DNA of 42,237 bases from Candidatus Zhuqueibacterota bacterium. Its GTDB lineage: Bacteria; Zhuqueibacterota; Zhuqueibacteria; Residuimicrobiales; Residuimicrobiaceae. The position numbers were made by a program, and so were the translations under genes. Positions 22,894 to 31,578 of this stretch are shown here, piece after piece. The notes under the pieces are model-generated. The model was not told where the DNA came from. It saw only the letters and a list, made by a program, of their open reading frames with translations, and did no database searches. The stretch is taken from NCBI GenBank assembly GCA_963169875.1, contig CAUJEL010000028.1:1-42237 (forward strand). Reading direction: 5' to 3'. The first letter of the stretch is position 1, and the number at the start of each line of letters is the position of its first letter.

Positions 22894-25722
22894 CTACCAC
22901 TTCAGCTGCTGCGCCGTCCCCATCCCCGGTCCAAGCACCAGCGCGTTCATCAGCATCTGCGCCGTGTCTTTGAAATAGGCGCGAAAATAGGGGTCATTGG
23001 CGAACAGAATGATCTGCCCACGGCCGGCTTGCTCGCGGCTGCAGTAGACGCTCTCCGCCAGCAGCTCGCGCGCCTCCGGCCACAAGAGCCCCGAGAGCCG
23101 CAGCTGTGCAGCCGGCGCCAGCCGCGCTGCCACCTGAACCGGTTCCCGGGCCAGCAGCGGCATGGTGTTTTCGATAAAGACGGGTATCCGCGCTGACAGG
23201 CCAAAGTTCAGCCACTGCTCCGCATCCAAGTCGGCGCTGAGGATGGCGCCGCTGGGAAGAAATCGCGCCAGCCACTTTTCCCGCTCCTGCAAGGCTTTCA
23301 ACTCTGCAGCGGCCGGCTTGCTGGATTTGCTCTTCAGGAACGCCGAATCCAGAGCCGCGGGCGGCTGCGTCCACAGGGACAGGCTGTCGATGACCGGTTT
23401 TTCCGCGCGGCGCTGCCGCTCGGCGTACTGTTTGAACAACTCCAATTGATCAAGGGCTTGATTGCGCGGCCGCACCTGACTCCATTTCACCGATGAATCG
23501 GCCGCGAAAACCGCAGAGGAGCCCATGGCGATCAAGGTGCCGCCCTCCTCGATCCAGCGTTTCAGCCGCTCCATGCCGTTTTTGCCAAGGATGTTCTTCA
23601 ACTGCTGCGTATCACCCCAGAGGGAGGGCAGGATCAGGACATTGTAGAGATCGAGCTGTAGATTGCCCAGGCGCTGGATGTCCAGCAGCGAGTGCCTTGC
23701 CTGCATTTCCTGTTCGACCATAAACCAGATTTCGCCCATGTTGGTGGAGGAGACGGGTGTGTTGGCCAACAGGGCGATGCGCGGCGTTTTCAACAGCGCG
23801 TACTGACTGCTGCCGAGATCGAGTCCCTCATCGACCAGTCCGGTGCTGCTCGGCGTTATTTCAAGATGGTGCTTGGCCGCGATGTCGGACAGGACGTTCC
23901 GCAAATCAGGGGGATTCTTGCTGACAAAAAGAACCAGCGTTCCTGCCGCATATTGACGCTGTTCCATGGTGAATGCCTTTGCGGCGGCATATACCGTGTA
24001 ACCGCGCTGCAGCAGATCCAGGCCGGCGTGGGCAGCGCGTTCCTGGTTGTAGTTGATAATGTAGGCAAAAGGTGTAGCGGTTTGTTGCAAACCGGGCGTC
24101 TCATTCCTCACCTGATCCACATGCACCAGTTTACCTGAGGGCAATTGATTCAGCCAATAGGCTTCGACCCCGTACGCCATGGGCAGAGACCAGGCTGTGA
24201 CATCGTAAATGCGGCTCTCCCCCAATTTTTCGAGACTCTTGCGCTCCTCCTGCAAGGTGCTGGAGAGCAGGTGCGGATCAAAATCGCACAAGGCATGCAC
24301 CAGGGCGGCCAGAGGCTGATTCAGATCGATCACGTAGACGCCGGCGTTCAGGATTGCGGGGGCGGGACGGCCCCAGTAGTCGCGGCCGGAGATGCCCCTG
24401 ACCGGGTCGGTGGTTTGGGACACTTCAATGCCCAGCAGCTGCAACCCTTCTATCATGGCCGCTGCGCGCCGCGGATGTTTTGCCGGATCGATGACCAGCG
24501 CTTTTTGCGCGAGCCGCGCGTAGGCTTTTTGCGGCGCCAGACGGGTATCGTAAAAGGTCTGCAGCAGGGCGCGCCGGTTTTGAGCGGCTGTCATCAAATT
24601 GGACATGCTGCTTATAAAATGGTGGTGCACCGCCTCGCGATAGGTGAGCACCTCGCCGTCCAGCTGTTTGATCATGGAGCCTTCGACGCGCGCCTGCTCA
24701 TAGAGGATGCCGACGCAGCCGCCGAAGAGAATCCAGGCATCCGCATACCCCGGGTACCACTGCTCGTGCCAGTCACGCGTATAGTAACGCCATCCGTAGC
24801 GGTCGTACCAGCGCGCCTGGTCCCGGGAGAAGATCTTCCATAAATTGCGGATCCGGGTGGAAACTTGCGGGTGGATCGGTTCTCGCGGCGGCGAAAAGAG
24901 ATAGGTGTCCATTCCGCCCATTTCATGAGAATCAACAAATAGCTGTGGATGCCATTCATTGACCGCGGCGACATGGGCCCGGGTTTCCGACTGGGTGAGG
25001 GGGAGGAAATCGCGGTTGAGATCGAAGAGATAATGGTTGCCGCGGCCCCCCGGCCAGCCGCCGCTGTGATGCAGACTCTGGATGTCGCCATTGAGAACCG
25101 GCCCGCGCCACTGGCGCCAGTATTGCACGGCGCGCGCACGACCGTCGGGATTTTGCAGCGGATCGATAATGATGATGAGATTATCGAGCAGGGAGCGGGT
25201 GGTGCTGTCTGTGCCCGCGGCCAGTTGATAAGCGAGCTGCACAGCCGCCTCGGTGCTGGAGGTTTCATTGCCGTGGATGTTGTACGCCATCCAGGCGATG
25301 GCCGGCAGCTCCTCGATGAGCGTTTTCGCTTCTGTGATCGCCAGCGTGCGCGGATCGGCCAGCTGATCAATGCCCGTTTTTATCGCATCGAGGCGCGCCA
25401 GGTTTTCCTCCGAGCTGATGACCAGATAGTGCAGGGCGCGTCCCTCCCAGGAAGTACCGGCTTGCCGCAGCAACAGCCGTTTAGACTGACTGGCGAGGGT
25501 CTGCAGATAGCGTTCCAACCCATCCTGTTCGATGGGTTGGGTCCCCACGGAAAAGCCAAGCACTTGTTCGGGCGTTGAGATGTCCGTTTGATAGGTGCCC
25601 TCCGGCCAGAAGGGGAGAGAAGTGCCGGACGGCTCAGTCGCATGAGAGGGACACAAGCCCATAGCGGCCAGCAAAAGAAAGATGATGAAGGCAGGCGAAT
25701 GATTATTATCTTTCCCGGTCAT
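22894..25722 (-). CDS. Secreted M14-family zinc carboxypeptidase-like protein with C-terminal GATase1-like domain
   Basis: A 942-residue exported metallopeptidase. A signal sequence occupies residues 1-28 (hydrophobic FIIFLLLAAMGL). The M14 domain has zinc ligands in HGNETSS (His150, Glu153) and DSHEMGG (His266), the substrate-binding NPDGR near 191, and a likely catalytic Glu in LYEQARVEG near 342. The long C-terminal half has a class I glutamine amidotransferase-like region (LYNVLILPSLWG, then EEGGTLIAMGSSA) without an obvious catalytic Cys, as in many large environmental M14 proteins. ATG 25722 has AGGAGCG upstream and overlaps the stop of the preceding small gene; an in-frame extension to 25821 lies inside that gene. 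Its role is probably peptide scavenging. Confidence 0.9.
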   Translation of the reverse strand: MTGKDNNHSPAFIIFLLLAAMGLCPSHATEPSGTSLPFWPEGTYQTDISTPEQVLGFSVGTQPIEQDGLERYLQTLASQSKRLLLRQAGTSWEGRALHYLVISSEENLARLDAIKTGIDQLADPRTLAITEAKTLIEELPAIAWMAYNIHGNETSSTEAAVQLAYQLAAGTDSTTRSLLDNLIIIIDPLQNPDGRARAVQYWRQWRGPVLNGDIQSLHHSGGWPGGRGNHYLFDLNRDFLPLTQSETRAHVAAVNEWHPQLFVDSHEMGGMDTYLFSPPREPIHPQVSTRIRNLWKIFSRDQARWYDRYGWRYYTRDWHEQWYPGYADAWILFGGCVGILYEQARVEGSMIKQLDGEVLTYREAVHHHFISSMSNLMTAAQNRRALLQTFYDTRLAPQKAYARLAQKALVIDPAKHPRRAAAMIEGLQLLGIEVSQTTDPVRGISGRDYWGRPAPAILNAGVYVIDLNQPLAALVHALCDFDPHLLSSTLQEERKSLEKLGESRIYDVTAWSLPMAYGVEAYWLNQLPSGKLVHVDQVRNETPGLQQTATPFAYIINYNQERAAHAGLDLLQRGYTVYAAAKAFTMEQRQYAAGTLVLFVSKNPPDLRNVLSDIAAKHHLEITPSSTGLVDEGLDLGSSQYALLKTPRIALLANTPVSSTNMGEIWFMVEQEMQARHSLLDIQRLGNLQLDLYNVLILPSLWGDTQQLKNILGKNGMERLKRWIEEGGTLIAMGSSAVFAADSSVKWSQVRPRNQALDQLELFKQYAERQRRAEKPVIDSLSLWTQPPAALDSAFLKSKSSKPAAAELKALQEREKWLARFLPSGAILSADLDAEQWLNFGLSARIPVFIENTMPLLAREPVQVAARLAPAAQLRLSGLLWPEARELLAESVYCSREQAGRGQIILFANDPYFRAYFKDTAQMLMNALVLGPGMGTAQQLKW

Positions 25723-25922
25723 TTTTCGCTCCTGTGAAAAAAAGAGTATAACGGTTTGGCGACGGCAGCCAGCGAGATGATCAAGTACCAGTGCCAGTCG
25801 AGACGCAACAGGGGTTGCCACAATTTCGCCATGCAGAGTGCAGCGGCGAATACAGCGATTTTGATCAATGCGACGTCGATCCAGCCAGCCTGATAATTCG
25901 ATATTTTTTTAATGATCTGCAT
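25719..25922 (-). CDS. Small membrane protein coupled to the M14 peptidase gene
   Basis: A 67-residue protein with two predicted membrane spans (about 18-34 and 44-58), joined by a short aromatic turn with LDWHWY and ending in a basic FFHRSEK tail. A strong AGGAGGA stands before ATG 25922. Its TGA overlaps the start of the peptidase gene as ATGA (25722-25719), strong evidence that it is translated. I do not recognise a named family. It may assist membrane insertion or export of the peptidase, or simply share its transcript. Confidence 0.8.
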   Translation of the reverse strand: MQIIKKISNYQAGWIDVALIKIAVFAAALCMAKLWQPLLRLDWHWYLIISLAAVAKPLYSFFHRSEK

Positions 25923-26040
25923 GGGCTAATCCTCCTTATTATACGATACAAAGCATTTGTCTGAATGGCAAGAAAAATCCTGTCTTGATAATATAAAATA
26001 TTTTTCATATCTTTTACGTTTAGAAGAGTAGAGCTCATGT

Positions 26041-26111
26041 TCGCTGTCAACGGGAAAATTTGGGGTGTTTTAGCACCCCCGGTGTCGCCGACTAACCTGT
26101 GGACAGCGAAT
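26041..26111. repeat. Palindromic element in the pdxS leader
   Basis: Outer arms TTCGCTGTC (26041-26049) and GACAGCGAA (26103-26111) enclose an inner stem GGGGTG/CACCCC (26063-26080). A related sequence (GACGGGCAAATTT... to ...GACACCGAATCG) lies near 35866-35935 upstream of the export operon. It may be a dispersed repeat or a leader structure. Confidence 0.6.
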
Positions 26112-26140
26112 CGGTGTAGAGATTATCTGAGGGTATTAAC

Positions 26141-27025
26141 ATGCAAAACGACAAAAATATGAAGATAAAAATCGGCCTGGCGGAGATGCTCAAGGGCGGT
26201 GTGATCATGGATGTGACCACGCCGGAGCAGGCCAAGATCGCCGAAGAAGCCGGCGCCGTGGCGGTGATGGCGCTGGAGCGCATCCCCGCGGATATCCGCG
26301 CTCACGGTGGTGTGGCGCGCATGTCCGATCCGACGGTGATACGGGCGATCCAGAAAACAGTCAGCATCCCGGTGATGGCCAAGTGCCGCATCGGCCATTT
26401 CGCCGAGGCCCAGGTGCTGGAGGCTTTGGGCGTGGATTTCATCGACGAGAGCGAAGTGCTCACCCCGGCGGACGAGGAATTTCACGTCGACAAATGGAAA
26501 TTCAAGGTGCCGTTTGTGTGCGGCTGCCGCAATCTTGGGGAGGCGCTGCGCCGCATCGCCGAAGGCGCGGCCATGATCCGCACCAAGGGCGAAGCAGGCA
26601 CCGGCAATATCGTCGAAGCCGTGCGCCACATGCGTGCGGTTCAGGGCGGCATCCGCCGCATCCAGGGGCTGGGCGATGAGGAGCTGGTCACCGAGGCCAA
26701 GAACCTCGGCGCTCCGGTGGAACTGGTGCGCGAGGTGAAAAAGCTGGGCAAACTGCCGGTGCCGAATTTCTCGGCCGGCGGCGTCGCCACGCCGGCGGAT
26801 GCATCATTGATGATGCAGCTGGGCGCGGAGACCGTTTTTGTGGGCAGCGGCATTTTCAAATCCAGCGACCCGGTCAAGATGTCCAAAGCCATCGTCACCG
26901 CGGTGACCCATTACATGGATTTCAAACTCATCGCCAAGGTTTCCGCCGGACTCGGCGAGGCCATGCGCGGCCTGGAAATGGGCGCCATACCGGAAGAAGA
27001 ACGCATGGCGGGGCGAGGCTGGTAG
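26141..27025 (+). CDS. pdxS: Pyridoxal 5'-phosphate synthase, lyase subunit
   Basis: A 294-residue (beta/alpha)8 enzyme that makes PLP from ribose 5-phosphate (or isomer), glyceraldehyde 3-phosphate and ammonia supplied by PdxT. The sequence is near-textbook: [13 protein letters not shown] at 13-25, catalytic lysines Lys81 (MAKCRIGHF) and Lys149 ([11 protein letters not shown]), and the [14 protein letters not shown] segment at 102-115. The C-terminus GRGW is typical. The ATG at 26141 has GAGGGT upstream; a start six residues later is also possible. The stop codon TAG touches the pdxT start without a gap, so the pair is one operon. It implies vitamin B6 prototrophy by the deoxyxylulose-independent route. 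Confidence 0.98.
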   Translation: MQNDKNMKIKIGLAEMLKGGVIMDVTTPEQAKIAEEAGAVAVMALERIPADIRAHGGVARMSDPTVIRAIQKTVSIPVMAKCRIGHFAEAQVLEALGVDFIDESEVLTPADEEFHVDKWKFKVPFVCGCRNLGEALRRIAEGAAMIRTKGEAGTGNIVEAVRHMRAVQGGIRRIQGLGDEELVTEAKNLGAPVELVREVKKLGKLPVPNFSAGGVATPADASLMMQLGAETVFVGSGIFKSSDPVKMSKAIVTAVTHYMDFKLIAKVSAGLGEAMRGLEMGAIPEEERMAGRGW

Positions 27026-27607
27026 ATGCAGATCGGGGTTCTTGCGGTTCAGGGTGATTTCTCCAAACACCAGGATATGCTGCGGCAGATGGGGATCGAA
27101 TCCCAACTGGTGCGCACGCCGGCTGTTTTGTCGAAATGCGATGGCCTCATCATTCCCGGCGGTGAATCGACCACGCTGACAACGGTCATGCAGAAGCATG
27201 GCTTATGGCAGCCGCTGCAGGAGTTCGGCCGCCGCAAAGTGATCTTTGGCACCTGCGCGGGCCTGATCATCATGGCCAATGAGGTGCCGGGGCATCCGCA
27301 TGCCACGCTGGATTTGATCGATATCACGGTCGAGCGCAATGCCTACGGACGCCAGGTGGATTCCTTCATCGATAAGGTGAAACTGGAGCTGTCGGGCGCG
27401 TCCAGTGTTGTGGAAGGTGTCTTCATCCGCGCGCCAAAAATTAAAGCGTGCGGAACGAGTGTGCGGATCCTTGGATATCATCGCCAGGATATAGTGGCGG
27501 CGGAGAATGAACATATTCTGGTGTGTACGTTCCACCCCGAACTCACCGGGGATGAGAGGCTGCACCGCTATTTCTTGCACAAAGTGAGCCGGCATATTCA
27601 CGATTAG
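27026..27607 (+). CDS. pdxT: Pyridoxal 5'-phosphate synthase, glutaminase subunit
   Basis: A 193-residue class I glutamine amidotransferase that hydrolyses glutamine and channels ammonia into PdxS. IGVLAVQGDFSKHQ opens the protein, GGESTT at 46-51 forms the oxyanion region, and the nucleophile Cys77 is in FGTCAGLI. The His170/Glu172 dyad is in CTFHPELTGDERLH. Its start follows the pdxS stop codon directly, so translation is probably coupled. A transcription terminator lies about 150 bases downstream at 27754-27788. Confidence 0.98.
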   Translation: MQIGVLAVQGDFSKHQDMLRQMGIESQLVRTPAVLSKCDGLIIPGGESTTLTTVMQKHGLWQPLQEFGRRKVIFGTCAGLIIMANEVPGHPHATLDLIDITVERNAYGRQVDSFIDKVKLELSGASSVVEGVFIRAPKIKACGTSVRILGYHRQDIVAAENEHILVCTFHPELTGDERLHRYFLHKVSRHIHD

Positions 27608-28050
27608 TATTATTTTGCACAAAATGGTCAAGAAATGCCGGAAACCTTTGCGGTCCAACATTTGATTCCGGTTTATCCAGGCTGGGTTCAGCGAACGAAC
27701 GCAGCCGGCTGATAAAAACGATGGCATCCGTCCCCCAAAAAATATGCCAAATAAAAAAGCCCTGGTGTTTGCCAAATCAGGGCTTTTTATTTCAAAAATT
27801 CTGCAATTCAAGAGACATCCTGGCGAAGGATTCAGACTCTTGTAAAAATCAGACACACACTCGGTTACGACTATTCATGAACCATTAACCTGCTCTTAAC
27901 CCGCCGAGTGCGCAGAGCCCGCCGGGCAGTTTTCGCATGATTTCAGATCCAGTTTTGATCCAAATTTTAGTACAGTCACATAGGCTGCTATCGATGCGTT
28001 TTATCTTTTGTCTGCGCAACTCGGCATTTTTGAGCGGTGAATCAGCAAGG
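27608..28050. other. Non-coding region downstream of pdxT
   Basis: It holds the terminator at 27754-27788 and a dispersed-repeat fragment, CCGCCGAGTGCGCAGAGCCCG near 27901, related to the arms at 14154 and 14301. No gene is evident; the open frames here lack start signals and family resemblance. Confidence 0.55.
27754..27788 (+). terminator. Terminator of pdxST
   Basis: AAAAAGCCCTG pairs with CAGGGCTTTTT across a 13-base loop, an 11-bp stem whose 3' arm ends in a T-run. Because the A-tract pairs with the T-tract it can work in both directions, so it may also stop transcripts arriving from the minus strand. Confidence 0.88.
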
Positions 28051-28371
28051 CTAGATACGTCCGAGGCGTTTTTTGATGCGCCGCATCCTGCTGCGAATCC
28101 GTTTCACTTTACCGGACTCTTTGGCCGTTAGCGCGGCATCACGTTCTTTTTTCAGGGATTTGAGTTCCTTTTTAAAATTGGATTTCTTGTCAGCCGATTT
28201 GGCGTGATGATGCACATGCATGTCCAATCCGAGGGCCGTGCATACGGCCACCAACAGATGTTCCTTGTTGAGCTGGGAATAGCCTTTGACAGCCTCGTGA
28301 TCCATACCCTTGGCGATTTCCCGCAGTTCGGCAACGGTCTTTTTCTTGAGTTCTTCATAGCTATGCGACAT
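28051..28371 (-). CDS. Small basic protein with Rho-N/SAP-like N-terminus
   Basis: A 106-residue cytoplasmic protein. Residues 4-48 (LKKKTVAELREIAKGMDHEA, then SQLNKEHLLVAVCTAL) have the helix-extended-helix pattern of the Rho termination factor N-terminal / SAP-like motif, which binds nucleic acid. A short His-rich stretch (MHVHHHAK) follows, then a very basic helical tail of about 50 residues ending KRLGRI. ATG 28371 has GGAGGA upstream; a longer open frame to 28590 adds a Cys-rich leader without support. It is probably a nucleic-acid-binding protein of unknown role. It is divergent from the DsrE-family gene at 28658. Confidence 0.75.
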   Translation of the reverse strand: MSHSYEELKKKTVAELREIAKGMDHEAVKGYSQLNKEHLLVAVCTALGLDMHVHHHAKSADKKSNFKKELKSLKKERDAALTAKESGKVKRIRSRMRRIKKRLGRI

Positions 28372-28577
28372 AGTGCGTCCTCCCTGTTTGATACTTTCAT
28401 ATACACAATTTTCGGGAAAAACACAACAGAAAAGCGCATTTCTGTCTGAATGCGGATGGGCAGCAAAACCAGGGGTATGCCCGATCATTAAATCGGCGCT
28501 GCGAGAGGCCAGGCTGCAAATGGGGCAGGTAATAGTAATCCAAAAGCACTTTTTCCCCGGACGAATTGGTGACAAAA

Positions 28578-28606
28578 TTGACTTTTTCACATATTTGGCT
28601 TATATT
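28578..28606 (+). promoter_or_regulatory. Sigma-70-type promoter for the DsrE-family gene
   Basis: TTGACT at 28578-28583 and TATATT at 28601-28606 are separated by exactly 17 bases. The predicted transcript would start near 28613, 45 bases before ATG 28658 and its AGGAG at 28645. Confidence 0.65.
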
Positions 28607-28657
28607 CTCATTGAGGAGTAATCTTGAAGACCGGACTCGAACACAGGAGAAATCTGG

Positions 28658-28993
28658 ATGACGTTACTGTATTTGAACTCTGACAAGATGGGCGAAGGCG
28701 ATGCCGAGTTGGGTAAAAAACTGCTGCGGATTTTTCTCGAAAAACTGGCGGACTCACAGGTACAGATCGATGTCATTGGCTGCGTCAATGGCGGCGTACA
28801 TCTGACGACGCAGGGCAGTCCGGTGCTGACCAGTCTGCAAAAATTGCAGGAGCGAGGCGCGCGCATCGCCACCTGCGGCACCTGCCTGGATCATCATAAC
28901 ATGCGTGAGCAGTTGGCCATCGGTGAAATCGGCACCATGGATATGACGGTGCAGATCATGGACATGGCGGATAAGGTGATTCGGCCCTGTTGA
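28658..28993 (+). CDS. DsrE-family protein resembling the C-terminal domain of YedF
   Basis: A 111-residue cytoplasmic protein. MTLLYLNSDKMGEGDAELGK, VIGCVNGGVHLTTQGSPVL, CGTCLDHH and the ending ADKVIRP match the C-terminal DsrE-like half of YedF, a protein linked to sulfur and selenium metabolism. The N-terminal TusA-like half is missing, and no tusA-like gene is adjacent. The Cys pair in CGTC (residues about 73-76) is the likely sulfur-handling site. AGGAG lies 8 bases before the ATG, and a good promoter lies at 28578-28606. Function as a sulfur carrier is inference from the family. Confidence 0.85.
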   Translation: MTLLYLNSDKMGEGDAELGKKLLRIFLEKLADSQVQIDVIGCVNGGVHLTTQGSPVLTSLQKLQERGARIATCGTCLDHHNMREQLAIGEIGTMDMTVQIMDMADKVIRPC

Positions 28994-29033
28994 AAAGTTC
29001 ACTTTGCGAAGGTCGGCGACCATCCCCCGACAT

Positions 29034-29198
29034 GTCATGATGTAACCATCTTTTTACATATCGGCTTATATCGGCGCAGACGCCAAAAGATTCTTGCAAG
29101 AATGACAGCAGTGAAGCACACATATGGAGCACCCTTTGCAGAGCCAGCGCCGAGGCGGATTTATCGGCGTTTGCTAAAGATTCCTGGTATATCATGTT
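29034..29198. mobile_element. MITE-like dispersed element, copy B
   Basis: 165 bases, from GTCATGATGTAACCATCTTT to TTGCTAAAGATTCC...ATCATG. Length, termini and an internal AGATTC...GAATGACA segment match copy A at 10462-10624. The rest of the 28994-29343 interval is AT-rich (29200-29275) with no recognisable gene. Confidence 0.7.
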
Positions 29199-29343
29199 CA
29201 AGCATTTTTTTGAGTTTTTTATATCCAGGCTCTTTGATTGAGCTATAATTTATGTAAATTATATTAATTCCGAGTGTTCGTCTGAATGACCTGCTCGGCG
29301 ATCTCTGCGTATGCGGCGGTTTCTTGAACGCCTTATGATCTGA

Positions 29344-29868
29344 TCAACCCCGTCTGGCCGTCATCCGCATCCAGGCATAGCGGCCGGCGATGAAAAAGAG
29401 GATGACGATGGGGATCAGCCACACCGGCGTGATCCAGATCAGCGCGATCACCCGCAGCCGCGCCAGCAGAAAAACCGCGGCAAAGACGATGGCCGAGAAC
29501 AGCGCCATGCCGCTCAAGCGGCTGAAGCCCGGCACCTGCTCAAAATCGACCAGCTGGCGATAGAGGTACAGCGACGCCGCCATCCAGATGGGCGGGAAAA
29601 AATAGAACACCGGCAGGCTAAGCAAATTCATGCGGGTGATGAATAATAAATAGACCAGAATCATGATATAAAACATCCCCGGAATCGTGGTGAGAAAAAC
29701 GGGAATGGCCATGAAACGGTGCGCCCAAAGAGGACGGTTCGATTTGAGCAGCAGATAACAGACCACTACACTGGTCAGAGTCAACAGCAGCATCGCCAGC
29801 ACCAGCAGCTGCCATTGGCGCGCCAGACTGAGCAGCAAATCTTCCAGGGTTTGCGGGTTATTTTCCAT
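29344..29868 (-). CDS. Integral membrane protein downstream of the SSS symporter
   Basis: A 174-residue protein with four to five predicted membrane spans (about 20-41, 50-72, 82-100, 122-137 and 142-166), short charged connecting loops and a basic C-terminus. It starts inside the end of the symporter gene (an 11-base overlap), with AAAGGATC upstream of ATG 29868, so the two are translated from one message. I do not recognise a family. It could be an accessory subunit or chaperone of the symporter. Confidence 0.78.
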   Translation of the reverse strand: MENNPQTLEDLLLSLARQWQLLVLAMLLLTLTSVVVCYLLLKSNRPLWAHRFMAIPVFLTTIPGMFYIMILVYLLFITRMNLLSLPVFYFFPPIWMAASLYLYRQLVDFEQVPGFSRLSGMALFSAIVFAAVFLLARLRVIALIWITPVWLIPIVILFFIAGRYAWMRMTARRG

Positions 29869-31561
29869 AGATGTGATCCTTTCTCTCCAGGCTCATCTGC
29901 AGCGGCCACGACAATCCCGCCACCGCCAGGCAGCCGATGACATTATACCATAAAAATGAAATATCCGTCCACAAGAAACAGCCCATCACCAGCATCTCCG
30001 CAGCCACAGCCGCCCAAAAGACCGCCCTGCCGCCGATGCGCGGCAGATAAAACGCCACCAGAAAAATCCCCACAATCGTCCCGTAAAAAAGCGAGCCGAG
30101 AATATTGACCGCCTCGATGAGGGAGCCGAGGCGGCTGGCGTAATCGGCAAAGGCGATGGCGAACAGCCCCCAGCCGATGGTGGCCAGACGCGAAAAACGC
30201 ACGGTCTGTTTTTCGTCCGGCTGGCGTTTGCGGAAGCGGCGATACAAATCCACCGTCGCGGTCGATGCCAGGGCGTTGAGTTCCGCGGCCACCGAGGACA
30301 TGGCGGCCGCGACAATGGCCGCGATCACCAGCCCCACAATGCCTGTTGGCAAATGCGATGTAATGAAACTGAGAAAAATGAAATTGGTGTCTTTTGGATC
30401 CATGCCCGGATTCACAGTCTTCATCAGCCCGATGCCTTGCTGGCGGATAGCGCCCAGCTCGGTTTGGGACTGCGCCAGGGCGGTTTCCGCCGCGCGTCTG
30501 GAGGCCTCGTCCTTTTGACTGAACGCCGCCACCAGCTGCTCGCTGTTGCGCTGGTTAACAACCGCGGCTCGTTGATACTCCGCTTCCAGCACGGCATAGG
30601 CTTCGGCTTGGGGCGAATGCAGCACACGGTTGACCTCGACGCGGTTGAAAAACAGCGGCGGCGCGTTGAACTGATAGAACACAAATACCAGGATGCCGAG
30701 GAAGAGGATGACAATCTGCATGGGAATTTTCAGCAATCCGTTGAAGAGCAGACCGAGGCGGCTATGGCTGATCGACCTGGCGGTGAGATAGCGCTGCACC
30801 TGTGACTGGTCGGTCCCGAAATAGGAGAGCTGCAAGAAGAAACCGCCGATCACTCCGGACCAAAAGGTATAGCGGTTGCTGAGATCGAATGAAAAATCGA
30901 TGCTGTCGAGTTTGCCCATGCGGCCGGCCAGGCGCACGGTGTCCATCAGACCCATCGGACCCGGCAGGAGGTTTATGACGAGCACATAGGTGGCGATCAT
31001 GCCGAAAAAGATGATCAGCATCTGCAGGGACTGCGTATAACCGACCGCCCGCGCGCCGCCCGATGCGGTATAGAGAATAACCACACCGCCGACCACCAGG
31101 TTCATCCAGAAGAGATCCCAGCCAAAGATGGTCGAAAAGATGATGGCGGGCGCATAGATGGTGAGTCCGGCCGCGAGTCCGCGCTGGACCAGGAACAGCA
31201 GCGCCGCCAGCGTGCGCGTGCGCAGGTCAAAACGCGATTCGAGATATTCGTAGGCGGTGAATACCTGGAGACGGTGATAAATGGGCACCGCGGTGATGGA
31301 GAGGACCACCATGGCCAAAGGCAGCCCCAAATAAAATTGAATGAAACGCATGCCATCAACGTAGGCCTGGCCGGGCGTGGACAGGAAGGTGATGGCGCTG
31401 GCTTGCGTCGCCATGATGGAAAAAAGCACGGTGGTCCAGCGCAGATTGCGGTCCGCCAGCAGATAACTCTGTCCGGTCTGGCTGTGCCGTCCCCGCCACA
31501 TCCCGTACAGGGCGACAAATAGCAGGGAAGCGATGAGGACGGTCCAGTCGATGACATGCAT
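29858..31561 (-). CDS. Sodium:solute symporter (SSS family)
   Basis: A 567-residue inner-membrane symporter of the LeuT-like SSS family, coupling Na+ to uptake of an organic solute. Typical features: YLLADRNLRWTTVLFSIMAT at 33-52 with ASAITFLSTPGQAY in TM1-TM2, AYEYLESRFDLRTRT at about 103-117, LYTASGGARAVGYTQSLQ at about 163-180, and the Na+-site region SSVAAELNALASTATVDLYR near 420. A charged Gln/Ala/Glu-rich segment of about 75 residues (310-390) interrupts the C-terminal half and may form an external helix. AAGGATG precedes the ATG at 31561. It follows the C1 peptidase gene by 17 bases. The substrate is unknown; amino acids, peptide fragments or sugars are possible. Confidence 0.92.
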   Translation of the reverse strand: MHVIDWTVLIASLLFVALYGMWRGRHSQTGQSYLLADRNLRWTTVLFSIMATQASAITFLSTPGQAYVDGMRFIQFYLGLPLAMVVLSITAVPIYHRLQVFTAYEYLESRFDLRTRTLAALLFLVQRGLAAGLTIYAPAIIFSTIFGWDLFWMNLVVGGVVILYTASGGARAVGYTQSLQMLIIFFGMIATYVLVINLLPGPMGLMDTVRLAGRMGKLDSIDFSFDLSNRYTFWSGVIGGFFLQLSYFGTDQSQVQRYLTARSISHSRLGLLFNGLLKIPMQIVILFLGILVFVFYQFNAPPLFFNRVEVNRVLHSPQAEAYAVLEAEYQRAAVVNQRNSEQLVAAFSQKDEASRRAAETALAQSQTELGAIRQQGIGLMKTVNPGMDPKDTNFIFLSFITSHLPTGIVGLVIAAIVAAAMSSVAAELNALASTATVDLYRRFRKRQPDEKQTVRFSRLATIGWGLFAIAFADYASRLGSLIEAVNILGSLFYGTIVGIFLVAFYLPRIGGRAVFWAAVAAEMLVMGCFLWTDISFLWYNVIGCLAVAGLSWPLQMSLERKDHIYGK

Positions 31562-31578
31562 GGGTGCATCCTTATGCG

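Noticed and set aside
27203-27856. 217-residue minus-strand frame opposite pdxT
   Set aside because: It is antisense to a clear pdxT gene and spans its terminator.
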